DNA of 9,341 bases, taken from NCBI GenBank assembly GCA_947258835.1, contig CAMYJY010000137.1, positions 1 to 9,341 of the forward strand, written 5' to 3'. The stretch is from an uncultured Pirellulales bacterium. GTDB taxonomy: Bacteria > Planctomycetota > Planctomycetia > Pirellulales > Lacipirellulaceae. The notes under the pieces were generated by a model. It did no database searches, had not been told where the DNA came from, and saw only the letters and a program-made list of their open reading frames with translations. A program made the position numbers and the translations under genes. Positions 1 to 6,395 of the stretch are shown one piece after another; the stretch's first letter is position 1; every line of letters begins with the position of its first letter.

Positions 1-1
1 C

Positions 2-544
2 TTGCTGGTGATGGGCGGCTGTGGCGACTACTTCGACGTCGCCGACACGGTTCTCGAGATGCGCGCCTACGTGCCGCGCGACGCCACCGACGATGCCCGC
101 CGCGTCGCCGCCGCGATCCCCACTCGGCGCCGCGACGAGGGCCGATCGCCCCTCGCGCTGGCTACAGCACGCGTCCCAGAAGCGGCGAGCCTCGACGCCT
201 CCCGAGGCCGGCGCGACGTCAAGCTCGACGCCCGCGGCACCGAGGAGCTCGGCTTCGGGCGCAGCCGCATCGACCTGCGCGCCGTCGAGCAGCTCGTCGA
301 TGCCAGTCAGACCCGGGGCATCGGCGGGGCGCTGGTCCACGCCCGCGACGCCTGGATGGACGGCCGCGCCCTGCCCGAGATCCTGGATGCCCTCGACGAG
401 CTCCTCGACGCCGAGGGCCCCGACGCCCTGGACCCGCAGCGCCGCGGCGAGCGGCACCCGGGCGAGCTGGCGCGACCGCGTCGATTCGAGGTGGCGGCGG
501 CCCTTGGCCGACTGCGCACGCTCCGCGTCCGAGATGGGTCTTGA
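2..544 (+). CDS. Predicted ABC-class ATPase (COG3044 / PF09818 type), C-terminal fragment
   Basis: This is the last 180 codons of a gene whose start lies before the window; the stop is TGA at 542-544. The fragment opens with LVMGGCGDYFDVADTVLEM, which resembles the MGGSGDYFDVAD segment I know from the C-terminal half of COG3044 predicted ATPases. Further on come KLDARGTEELGFGRSRIDL, then AVEQLVDASQTRGIGGAL, and near the end RRFEVAAALGRLRTLRV, all in the order expected for the family. The Walker A region would be upstream and is not seen. Family members are cytoplasmic P-loop proteins of unknown role, so no function can be given. The codons are far more GC-rich at the third position than in the genes downstream: 3 of the first 40 end in A or T, against 11 of the first 40 in the next gene. 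The frame is open throughout. Family assignment rests on remembered motifs. Confidence 0.82.
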   Translation: MLVMGGCGDYFDVADTVLEMRAYVPRDATDDARRVAAAIPTRRRDEGRSPLALATARVPEAASLDASRGRRDVKLDARGTEELGFGRSRIDLRAVEQLVDASQTRGIGGALVHARDAWMDGRALPEILDALDELLDAEGPDALDPQRRGERHPGELARPRRFEVAAALGRLRTLRVRDGS

Positions 545-601
545 TCGGCGGACCGCCGCCCGGCCCTCTGCTCTAGGCCTATTTTCTTGGAGACACAGCC
601 C

Positions 602-1849
602 ATGACCGACGTTGTTGCCGGCCAACCGATCACCCTCCAGAGCGGGAAGCTCCAAGTTCCCCCCCATCCGATCATCCCCTTCATCGAGGGGGACGGCATA
701 GGCCCTGATATTTGGCGTGCCAGCCAGCTGGTGTTGGATGCGGCCGTGGCCCGGGCCTACGGTGGTGAGCGGAAAATTTGCTGGCGGGAGGTGCTGGCCG
801 GACAAAAGGCGTTTGATACGGTAGGGAGCTGGCTGCCGGACGAAACGCTCACCGCGTTTCGGGAATTGTTGGTGGGCATCAAGGGCCCGCTGACCACCCC
901 CGTCGGGGGCGGCATTCGCTCGCTAAACGTGGCCCTGCGGCAGATCTTGGACCTTTACGTGTGCTTGCGGCCCGTTCAGTATTTTGCGGGGGTCCCTTCG
1001 CCGGTGAAGCGGCCGGAGCTGACCGACATGGTCATCTTCCGGGAGAACTCAGAGGACATCTATGCTGGCATTGAGTTTGAAGCCGGCAGTGATAGCTGCC
1101 AGCAGTTCCAGCAGCAGTTTGCCGCCAGCTTCCCCGCACTGTGGCAGAAGGTCCGCTTCCCCGACTCGGTAGGAATCGGCATCAAGCCGGTCAGCCGGGA
1201 GGGAACGGCACGGCTGGTGCAAGCCGCCATCGAGTATGCGATCGAGAACGGACGCAAATCAGTCACGCTCGTTCACAAAGGCAACATCATGAAATTCACG
1301 GAAGGCGCCTTCCGTGATTGGGGCTACCAGGTGGCGCGGGAATCCTTTGGCGCCGAGCCGATCGATGGAGGGCCCTGGTGCCAGATTCCAGCCGGCCAGC
1401 CGGGCGCGGGCATCGTCATCAAAGACGTGATTGCCGACGCCATGCTCCAGCAAATCCTCACCCGCCCGGCGGAGTATGACGTGATTGCCACGCTCAACTT
1501 AAATGGCGACTACATCAGTGACGCCCTGGCCGCCTGCGTGGGCGGCATCGGCATCGCCCCAGGAGGCAATATTAATTACCAGTCCGGCCATGCCATCTTC
1601 GAAGCCACCCACGGCACCGCCCCCAAATACGCCGACCAGGACAAAGTGAATCCGGGCTCGGTAATTCTTTCCGGCGAGATGATGCTCCGCTATCTGGGCT
1701 GGACCGAGGCGGCGGATCTGATCGTGCAGGGACTCCAAGGGGCCATTGCCGCCAAAACCGTCACCTACGATTTCCAGCGCCAGATGGAGGACGCGAAACT
1801 CGTAAAATGTAGTGAATTTGGTGCCGCCATCGTGCATTCCATGGGCTAA
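602..1849 (+). CDS. icd: NADP-dependent isocitrate dehydrogenase
   Basis: Oxidatively decarboxylates isocitrate to 2-oxoglutarate in the TCA cycle, producing NADPH in the cytoplasm. The 415-residue product is close to full-length E. coli Icd (416 residues) and aligns with it from end to end. Visible landmarks are IEGDGIGPD near residue 28, the substrate loop GGGIRSLNVALRQ (Ser107, Asn109, Arg113), Arg123, RENSEDIYAG (Arg147, Tyr154), LVHKGNIMKFTEG, NLNGDYISDALAA with the metal-binding aspartates, and GTAPKYADQDKVNPGS. The Lys-Tyr pair in that last motif and the later TVTYDFQRQ (Tyr, Arg) match the residues that select NADP over NAD. Ser107 is the equivalent of the serine phosphorylated by AceK in E. 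coli, but no aceK is in the window. I chose ATG 602 because GGAG at 589-592 sits nine bases before it; an in-frame TTG at 587 overlaps that site. The next gene starts 36 bases downstream. Confidence 0.97.
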   Translation: MTDVVAGQPITLQSGKLQVPPHPIIPFIEGDGIGPDIWRASQLVLDAAVARAYGGERKICWREVLAGQKAFDTVGSWLPDETLTAFRELLVGIKGPLTTPVGGGIRSLNVALRQILDLYVCLRPVQYFAGVPSPVKRPELTDMVIFRENSEDIYAGIEFEAGSDSCQQFQQQFAASFPALWQKVRFPDSVGIGIKPVSREGTARLVQAAIEYAIENGRKSVTLVHKGNIMKFTEGAFRDWGYQVARESFGAEPIDGGPWCQIPAGQPGAGIVIKDVIADAMLQQILTRPAEYDVIATLNLNGDYISDALAACVGGIGIAPGGNINYQSGHAIFEATHGTAPKYADQDKVNPGSVILSGEMMLRYLGWTEAADLIVQGLQGAIAAKTVTYDFQRQMEDAKLVKCSEFGAAIVHSMG

Positions 1850-1885
1850 GCTTTCTCGTCCATTTACTACGTATGAGGAGTAGCA

Positions 1886-2470
1886 ATGATGCGTCGAGGC
1901 TTAATGATCGCGCTGGCAGGCTTGCTGTTCACCTCCGCAAGCCCCCCCACGGCACAGGCAATTATCCAATTTCAGAAGGAGTTTTTGCGTTTCTACGGTG
2001 TTGACAAGGACGCGGAGGAAAAATCAGAATTCGCCCAAGCGGCCCTGGAAGCCAAGTGCTACATCTGCCACCAAGGCAAGAAGAAGAAACACCACAATCC
2101 CTACGGCGAACATCTCCACGACCGGCTCGATCGCCAGGAAGACAAGAAAAATACGGAAAAGATTACCGCCGCGCTGGAGCAAGTCGACAAGCTGCCTAGC
2201 AACCCCGACGACCCCCGCAGCCCCACCTTCGGCGACCTCATCCGAGCCGGCAAGCTTCCGGGAGGCACGCTGGAGGAAGCGAAACAAGAGCCGGCATTAG
2301 CCAGCCCAGCGGAACCAGCCCCCTGCTGCCCCCGCTGCGGTCGCCCCTGCCAGCACCCATGCAACTGCCCTTGCTGCCCGCTCAGCCACTCAGACACTCC
2401 TCCGGGTTCAGAAAATACCCCCGAGGCAGCCAACCAAGCGGCTGCGATAGAAAAACCTGCGGAAATATAG
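1886..2470 (+). CDS. Secreted CXXCH (monohaem c-type) protein with Cys/Pro-rich tail
   Basis: This 194-residue protein belongs to no named family that I recognise. Residues 1-25 look like a Sec signal peptide: MMRRG, a hydrophobic stretch, then a likely cleavage after AQA (residue 25). A single haem-attachment motif CYICH lies at 58-62 and is followed directly by four lysines and two histidines (KKKKHHNPYG, 65-74). The mature part contains no methionine, so ordinary Met axial ligation of haem is not possible; His69, His70, His76 and His78 are the nearby candidates. Residues 80-135 are charged and probably helical. Residues 147-164 hold eight cysteines mixed with prolines (CCPRCGRPCQHPCNCPCCP), and the last 30 residues are Ala/Glu/Pro-rich. 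GAGGAG at 1875-1880 serves as ribosome binding site; ATG 1889 is an equally possible start. Lying between icd and an ABC-F gene, its role is unknown. A periplasmic redox or metal-binding role is inference. Confidence 0.85.
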   Translation: MMRRGLMIALAGLLFTSASPPTAQAIIQFQKEFLRFYGVDKDAEEKSEFAQAALEAKCYICHQGKKKKHHNPYGEHLHDRLDRQEDKKNTEKITAALEQVDKLPSNPDDPRSPTFGDLIRAGKLPGGTLEEAKQEPALASPAEPAPCCPRCGRPCQHPCNCPCCPLSHSDTPPGSENTPEAANQAAAIEKPAEI

Positions 2471-2482
2471 AGCCCCTCGTTG

Positions 2483-4285
2483 ATGGCATTGATCTCTCTC
2501 CAAGGTGTTTCGATCGGATTTCGTGGGCCCTGCCTCTTGGACGACGTCCGCTGTGAGATCGAAGCCGGCGGGCGGATCGGGCTCCTCGGTCGCAATGGCG
2601 CGGGCAAATCAACCCTACTCAAAATGCTCCGCGGCGAGATCCGTCCGGACCATGGTGTCGTCAGCTTGGCCGTGGGCACAAAAACCGCCTACTTGCAACA
2701 GGATGTGCCGCAGTGGACCGAGGAAACGGTCGCCCAGGTCACGGCCTCTGGTCTCACGGACGCCTGCCGAGAAATTGAATCCAGCTGGGACCTGGAGCAG
2801 CGGGTCCAGCAAACCCTGTCCCAGATGCAACTCGACCCCCAAGCGCCTTGCAACGCGCTCTCATCGGGCCTGAAGCGGCGCGTGCTGCTGGCCCAAGCCG
2901 TCGTCAGTCGCCCCGAGCTGCTGCTGCTGGATGAACCCACGAACCACCTGGACTTGGAGTCGATCAACTGGCTGGAGGGTTTTCTCACCAACTGGCCCGG
3001 CACGCTCATTTTCGTGACGCACGTCCGGATGTTTCTGCGGCAGGTGGCCACACGCATCTTGGAGATCGACCGGGGCCAACTCTTTGATTGGTCGTGCGAC
3101 TACGATACGTTCCTGCACAGAAAAGCAGCCGAGCTGGCCGCCCAGGAAAAACAAGCGGCCCTGTTCGACAAACGCTTGGCCCGGGAAGAAGCCTGGATTC
3201 GCCAGGGGATCAAGGCACGGCGCACCCGCAACGAAGGCCGCGTCCGCGTCTTGCAGCAGCTCCGCGAAATCCGCCGCGAGCGCCGGGAGGAGGTCGGCGT
3301 GGCACGACTACAAATCCAGACAGCCCAGCGGAGCGGCAACTTGGTCACCGTGGCGGAGAACATTGCGTTTGCCTACGACAACCAAACGATCCTGGAAGAT
3401 TTTTCGACCCGGATCATGCGGGGCGACAAGATTGGCATCATCGGCCCCAACGGTGCCGGCAAAACAACTCTGCTGAAAATTTTACTGGGAGAACTTCCAC
3501 CCTCCCGCGGTACCGTCCGCGGCGGTACGAATTTAAAAGTCGCCTACTTCGACCAGCTCCGCGATCAGCTGAGCGACGAGCAAACCATCGAGCAAAACGT
3601 GGGAGATGGTTATGCCACCATCAAGGTGCAGGGCCAAGACAAGCACGTCATCGGCTACCTGCAAGAGTTTCTGTTTAGCCCGGATCGTGCCCGCACCCAG
3701 GTAAAATTTCTCTCCGGGGGGGAACGCAACCGTGTGCTGCTGGCCCGTCTCTTTGCCAAACCGGCCAATGTGATTGTCCTGGACGAACCCACCAACGACC
3801 TCGACCTAGAGACCCTCGAGATGTTGGAATCCAAGCTGGTGGAATACGAGGGCACAATCCTGCTGGTCAGCCACGACCGCGCGTTTGTCAACAACGTGGT
3901 CACCAGCACCATCGTCTTTGAACCCCAGGGCGTGCGGGAGTATGTGGGGGGCTACGATGACTGGCTGGCCCAGCGAAAAGAAATGACGCCCCAGGGTGCG
4001 CAGACCAAGCAACACCGGAAAAAATCCCGCCCTGAAAATGCCCCCCGGCAACATAAACTCAGCTACCAGCTCCAGCGTGAACTCGCTGCCCTGCCCCAGA
4101 CCATCGAAGACCTCGAGGTCGCGTTGGCGGAGTTCCACGAGACGATGGCCGACCCGGGCTTCTACCAACGTCCCGGCAGCGAAATCGCCGCCCAACAGGG
4201 CCAGTTGCAAGAGACAGAGGCCAAACTGGCCCAGGCTTATGCCCGCTGGGAAGAGCTGGAAAACCTCTCCAGCGGCCACGAGTGA
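2483..4285 (+). CDS. uup: ABC-F family ATPase, Uup type
   Basis: A soluble twin-ATPase protein of 600 residues without membrane segments. ABC-F proteins act at the ribosome, and Uup relatives are also linked to DNA structure and transposon excision. Domain 1 has Walker A GRNGAGKST (36-44), signature LSSG (126-129) and Walker B LLLLDEPTNHLD (146-157). The arginine-rich helical linker between domains (about 215-280) matches the part that reaches towards P-site tRNA in ABC-F proteins. Domain 2 has Walker A GPNGAGKTT (321-329), signature LSGGE (410-414), Walker B IVLDEPTNDLD (431-441) and switch SHDR (463-466). The C-terminal tail from KLSYQLQRELAALP (525 onward) is a coiled coil typical of Uup. 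In domain 1 the usual HDR after the switch histidine reads HVR (Val181), an oddity. The start is ATG 2483, 12 bases after the preceding stop; TTG 2480 is an alternative, and the ribosome binding site is weak. Confidence 0.93.
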   Translation: MALISLQGVSIGFRGPCLLDDVRCEIEAGGRIGLLGRNGAGKSTLLKMLRGEIRPDHGVVSLAVGTKTAYLQQDVPQWTEETVAQVTASGLTDACREIESSWDLEQRVQQTLSQMQLDPQAPCNALSSGLKRRVLLAQAVVSRPELLLLDEPTNHLDLESINWLEGFLTNWPGTLIFVTHVRMFLRQVATRILEIDRGQLFDWSCDYDTFLHRKAAELAAQEKQAALFDKRLAREEAWIRQGIKARRTRNEGRVRVLQQLREIRRERREEVGVARLQIQTAQRSGNLVTVAENIAFAYDNQTILEDFSTRIMRGDKIGIIGPNGAGKTTLLKILLGELPPSRGTVRGGTNLKVAYFDQLRDQLSDEQTIEQNVGDGYATIKVQGQDKHVIGYLQEFLFSPDRARTQVKFLSGGERNRVLLARLFAKPANVIVLDEPTNDLDLETLEMLESKLVEYEGTILLVSHDRAFVNNVVTSTIVFEPQGVREYVGGYDDWLAQRKEMTPQGAQTKQHRKKSRPENAPRQHKLSYQLQRELAALPQTIEDLEVALAEFHETMADPGFYQRPGSEIAAQQGQLQETEAKLAQAYARWEELENLSSGHE

Positions 4286-4530
4286 TCCCGGCGCAGCCAA
4301 TGGCCTCGTGCCATCGCCGCTAATCGCTACCTCCTACCAACAGCCGCCGGCGGCAAGGGCGCATGAGCCATGCCGCAATCGCGAATACCTAAACCCTAAG
4401 TGGATACTGGCCAGGCCAGAAGGCATGTGATAAGCTGCTAGCGGCTACACGGATTGCCTGCTGGCCGCAGTTGTGGAAGCGCCAAACCCACAACCGCCGG
4501 ACTCCATGGTAAACCGTGTTCCCTGCTATG

Positions 4531-4554
4531 GTTCAGCCGGCACGGCCGCTGAAC
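4531..4554. repeat. Inverted repeat / stem-loop upstream of the first GH130 gene
   Basis: GTTCAGC (4531-4537) pairs perfectly with GCTGAAC (4548-4554). Inside, GGC and GCC add three more pairs around an ACG loop, leaving one bulged C. No T run follows, so it does not look like an intrinsic terminator. It could be an operator or a leader hairpin, about 90 bases before the likely start of the GH130 gene; neither role is shown. Confidence 0.45.
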
Positions 4555-4632
4555 TCCGCCCCATCCGGAGGAGGTCGCTCTCTCCCCTGGGTGGCTCCGT
4601 TGTGACCCACAAATTCTCGTGGGAAACCCTCT

Positions 4633-4637
4633 GGAGG
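4633..4637 (+). promoter_or_regulatory. Ribosome binding site deciding a TTG start
   Basis: GGAGG at 4633-4637 lies five bases before TTG 4643. The longer candidate start, GTG 4619, has no purine-rich site within 15 bases upstream. This favours TTG 4643 as the start of the first GH130 gene. Confidence 0.55.
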
Positions 4638-4642
4638 ATGTT

Positions 4643-5851
4643 TTGCCAATACAGATTGAAAAGAAAGACGCACCTATTCTAGCCCCTCAACCGGGCTGCA
4701 GCTGGGCGGACACCATGGTGTTGAACCCGGCGGTGATTCCGGATCCGGAAAATCCGGCTTGCTACCACATGCTGTTTCGCGCCACGGGACCGTACGCGGA
4801 GCAGCAAGTGGCCGGGAAGCCGCTGCCCTACCCTATCTTCCTGGGATATGCCGTCAGCCATGATCGCGGCCAAACGTGGGAGGCTGATTTTAGCACACCG
4901 GCGCTGGCCCCCACATTAAACATGGAGCGGGAACAGATCTTCCGGACCAACCGTGCCGGGGAACAGGTGGTGGACCACGCCAATGGTTGTATCGAAGATC
5001 CCCGCCTGTTCCCGTTTGAGGGAGGGCTGTACCTGACGACGGCCTGTCGGATGTTTCCGCCGGGGCCGTATTGGGAGCACGACGAGCCCATGCAATGTGC
5101 CCCGGCCTGGGCCGTAGCCGGGGAGCACGACCTGGGCCAGGCGGCCTCTGCCAACTACACGGTCAACGTCCTGTGGGAGGTGCACCTAGACGCACTGCGA
5201 GATCACAACTACGCGGCCGCCTTCGTCTATGTGGCGCATCTGACCCATGCGGAATTTGGTGAAAATCGGGATGTGTTTCCGTTTCCAGAACGGTTCCTGA
5301 TTGATGGCGCGGAGCAAATCGTGCTGATCCACCGTCCGGTGACTCCGCTGGCCCTGCCGGGCGGCGTGGAGCCCAACCTGCCCAGCATTTACTTCTCACA
5401 CGCAGCCGACCTGAATACCTTTGCCCAGCCCGACTGCAACCAGCATTTCATTGCCGGTCCGCGATTTGACTGGGAAGATGAACGCATCGGTGCCAGCACC
5501 GCGCCCCTGCGGATCTCAGACACCCAGTGGCTACTGCCCTACCACGGCAAAAAAGACAAGGTCATGGGCTACACGCAATCGTTCATGATCTTCGAGGATG
5601 CCGAGGGGTCTTTACCCCAGATAAAACACCGCTGCCCGGAAAGGTTGTTCGTTGCCGACAAACCCTGGGAGCAACCCAAAAAGTTTACGATTCCTTGCGT
5701 GTTCACCACGGGCGCGTTCATCGAGGGGGACGACTTGGTGATGAGTTATGGCGCGGCGGATGAGCTCTGCGGACTCTGCCGCACGAGTCTATCCGAGCTG
5801 CTGGCGGTGGTCCGCCAGTACGACGCGCTCGGGAATCCCATCGCAGAGTAG
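4643..5851 (+). CDS. GH130 family beta-mannoside phosphorylase-like protein, copy 1
   Basis: A probably cytoplasmic five-bladed beta-propeller enzyme of 402 residues with no signal peptide. GH130 enzymes cleave beta-mannosides, usually with phosphate to give mannose 1-phosphate; some are hydrolases. Family landmarks are LNPAVIPDPEN (28-38), MLFRATGP (43-50), GCIEDPRLF (115-123) with Asp119 as the expected general acid, NRDVFPFPERF (208-218), IHRPV (229-233), PYHGKKD (299-305) and SYGAADE (368-374). It carries a CRMFPPGPYW segment after the catalytic strand that is also found, slightly changed, in the second GH130 protein. It is about 60 residues longer than that protein, with extra sequence mainly at 144-205 and about 90-112. 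TTG 4643 is preferred over GTG 4619 because of GGAGG at 4633. A repeat-filled gap follows. Phosphorylase versus hydrolase activity, and the substrate, cannot be decided from the sequence. Confidence 0.85.
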   Translation: MPIQIEKKDAPILAPQPGCSWADTMVLNPAVIPDPENPACYHMLFRATGPYAEQQVAGKPLPYPIFLGYAVSHDRGQTWEADFSTPALAPTLNMEREQIFRTNRAGEQVVDHANGCIEDPRLFPFEGGLYLTTACRMFPPGPYWEHDEPMQCAPAWAVAGEHDLGQAASANYTVNVLWEVHLDALRDHNYAAAFVYVAHLTHAEFGENRDVFPFPERFLIDGAEQIVLIHRPVTPLALPGGVEPNLPSIYFSHAADLNTFAQPDCNQHFIAGPRFDWEDERIGASTAPLRISDTQWLLPYHGKKDKVMGYTQSFMIFEDAEGSLPQIKHRCPERLFVADKPWEQPKKFTIPCVFTTGAFIEGDDLVMSYGAADELCGLCRTSLSELLAVVRQYDALGNPIAE

Positions 5852-5865
5852 GCTAGGGCAGCTGG

Positions 5866-5963
5866 GATGTGAGATGTGAGATGTGAGATGTGAGATGTGA
5901 GATGTGAGATGTGAGATGTGAGATGTGAGATGTGAGATGTGAGATGTGAGATGTGAGATGTGA
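5866..5963. repeat. Heptanucleotide microsatellite, 14 copies of GATGTGA
   Basis: Fourteen uninterrupted, identical 7-bp units fill 98 bases, starting 14 bases after the stop of the first GH130 gene. Because 7 is not a multiple of 3, all three frames run through the same 21-base cycle; on the minus strand this gives spurious open frames of a repeated SHLTSHI pattern. The perfect identity of the copies suggests recent or continuing slippage. It resembles the short tandemly repeated sequences known from cyanobacteria and other bacteria. Confidence 0.97.
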
Positions 5964-5965
5964 GG

Positions 5966-5988
5966 GCTGGGGCACAGCCCAGCTTTTT
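5966..5988 (+). terminator. Candidate intrinsic terminator after the first GH130 gene
   Basis: GCTGGG (5966-5971) pairs with CCCAGC (5978-5983) around a six-base loop and is followed at once by TTTTT (5984-5988). It lies about 115 bases after the first GH130 stop, beyond the microsatellite. The hairpin is part of a repeated block, so its effect on transcription may be incidental. Confidence 0.55.
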
Positions 5989-5993
5989 GCTTT

Positions 5994-6069
5994 CCGTCAT
6001 TCCCGCGCAGGCGGGAATCCATTCGTAGCGTAAGTGGTTCTAGATTCCCCGCCTATGCGGGAATGACGG
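5994..6069. mobile_element. MITE/REP-like palindromic element, copy A
   Basis: A 76-bp element with perfect 13-bp terminal inverted repeats, CCGTCATTCCCGC at the left and GCGGGAATGACGG at the right. Each end also folds on itself: ATTCCCGC-GCAG-GCGGGAAT on the left and a matching hairpin with loop CTAT on the right, here with one extra C. The middle (ATTCGTAGCGTAAGTGGTTC) is unique. The ATTCCC...GGGAAT core recalls the dRS3-like repeats of Neisseria and similar repeats in many other genomes. It encodes nothing, so any movement would depend on an enzyme elsewhere. Confidence 0.75.
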
Positions 6070-6086
6070 AGAGAACGCGGCAGTAG

Positions 6087-6109
6087 GCTGGGGCACAGCC
6101 CAGCTTTTT
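6087..6109 (+). terminator. Second copy of the terminator-like hairpin
   Basis: The same stem (GCTGGG 6087-6092, CCCAGC 6099-6104) and T run (6105-6109) as at 5966-5988, duplicated with its block. Two such structures in a row would strongly separate transcription of the first GH130 gene from the second if they work as terminators. Confidence 0.45.
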
Positions 6110-6114
6110 GCTTT

Positions 6115-6189
6115 CCGTCATTCCCGCGCAGGCGGGAATCCATTCGTAGCGTAAGTGGTTCTAGATTCCCGCCTATGCGGGAATGACGG
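6115..6189. mobile_element. MITE/REP-like palindromic element, copy B
   Basis: This 75-bp copy is identical to copy A except for one missing C, which makes its right-hand hairpin (ATTCCCGC-CTAT-GCGGGAAT) perfect. The terminal inverted repeats are intact. Its right end is the first unit of the 20-bp tandem array that follows. Confidence 0.75.
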
Positions 6190-6289
6190 TTAGAGAGCGG
6201 GAATGACGGTTAGAGAGCGGGAATGACGGTTAGAGAGCGGGGACGACGGTTAGAGAGCGGGGACGACGGTTAGAGAGCGGGGACGACGG
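6177..6289. repeat. 20-bp tandem array grown from the end of element copy B
   Basis: Six copies of a GCGG-GAATG/GGACG-ACGG core separated by five identical TTAGAGA spacers. The first three cores read GAATGACGG, like the element terminus; the last three read GGACGACGG. The order suggests that the array arose by stepwise slippage or unequal exchange starting from the element end. Confidence 0.9.
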
Positions 6290-6305
6290 AGAGGACGTGT
6301 CAGTA

Positions 6306-6382
6306 GTAGGCTGAGGCGCAGCCCCAACTGTCTCAGAAGTCAGAAGGAGCCATCAATGAGGCGGGGCTGCGCCCCAGCCTAC
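6306..6382. repeat. 20-bp inverted repeat just upstream of the second GH130 gene
   Basis: GTAGGCTGAGGCGCAGCCCC (6306-6325) is the reverse complement, with one mismatch, of 6363-6382, with 37 bases between. Each arm is itself partly palindromic (GGGGCTGCGCCCC) and belongs to the same family as the hairpins at 5965 and 6086. The right arm ends three bases before the GGAG ribosome binding site at 6386-6389, so folding could limit translation. Mere repeat insertion is equally possible. Confidence 0.8.
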
Positions 6383-6395
6383 TTTGGAGATCGTG

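Larger units (their letters stand above)
4286..4642 (+). other. Non-coding gap between the ABC-F gene and the first GH130 gene
   Basis: About 350 bases with no convincing gene. It contains a small hairpin at 4300-4314 (ATGGC, five-base loop, GCCAT) just after the ABC-F stop, not followed by a T run. It also holds GCCGCCGGCGGC (about 4343-4354), the tight palindrome CTGGCC-A-GGCCAG (4407-4419), and a stronger stem-loop at 4531-4554. I found no convincing sigma70 promoter here, although the first GH130 gene probably starts a new transcript. Short open frames run through the gap in other phases but lack a ribosome binding site and any recognisable sequence. Confidence 0.6.
5965..6308. repeat. 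Composite tandem duplication, two units of a hairpin-plus-MITE block
   Basis: Unit 1 (5965-6085) and unit 2 (6086-6308) each start with GGCTGGGGCACAGCCCAGC, continue through a T run and a palindromic element, and end with GACGGAGAG(A/G)ACG, a short variable stretch and CAGTA. Over the first 105 bases they differ by one missing C (ATTCCCCGCC in unit 1, ATTCCCGCC in unit 2). Unit 2 is longer because a 20-bp array is inserted at the end of its element. A third, truncated start (GGCTGAGGCGCAGCCCC, 6309-6325) follows. Near-identity of the units points to recent duplication. Confidence 0.9.

Noticed and set aside
587..601. TTG 587 as the icd start
   Set aside because: It overlaps the GGAG site that properly serves ATG 602, and the extra residues METQP are not expected from the family.
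21..605. Second open frame overlapping the first gene
   Set aside because: It is an out-of-frame shadow in very GC-rich DNA, rich in Arg, Ser and Pro and without motifs; the other frame matches COG3044.
1499..1837. Minus-strand open frame opposite icd
   Set aside because: It is antisense to the conserved C-terminal half of isocitrate dehydrogenase and has no features of its own.
3806..4300. Long minus-strand open frame opposite the ABC-F gene
   Set aside because: It is a shadow of GC-rich coding sequence; the plus frame encodes an unmistakable Uup C-terminal region.
4407..4419. CTGGCC-A-GGCCAG palindrome as a terminator
   Set aside because: The one-base loop cannot form a hairpin of that stem, and no T run follows.
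4473..4682. Small plus-strand open frame of 69 codons before the first GH130 gene
   Set aside because: It overlaps the GH130 start in another frame, has no ribosome binding site, and its sequence is low in structure and unrecognised.
5746..6022. Minus-strand open frames rich in SHLTSHIS repeats
   Set aside because: They are the translation of the 7-bp microsatellite and have no ribosome binding site or family resemblance.
6177..6289. Possible CRISPR array at the 20-bp repeats
   Set aside because: The spacers are identical 7-base stretches, the unit is too short, and no cas gene is nearby; it is a simple tandem array.
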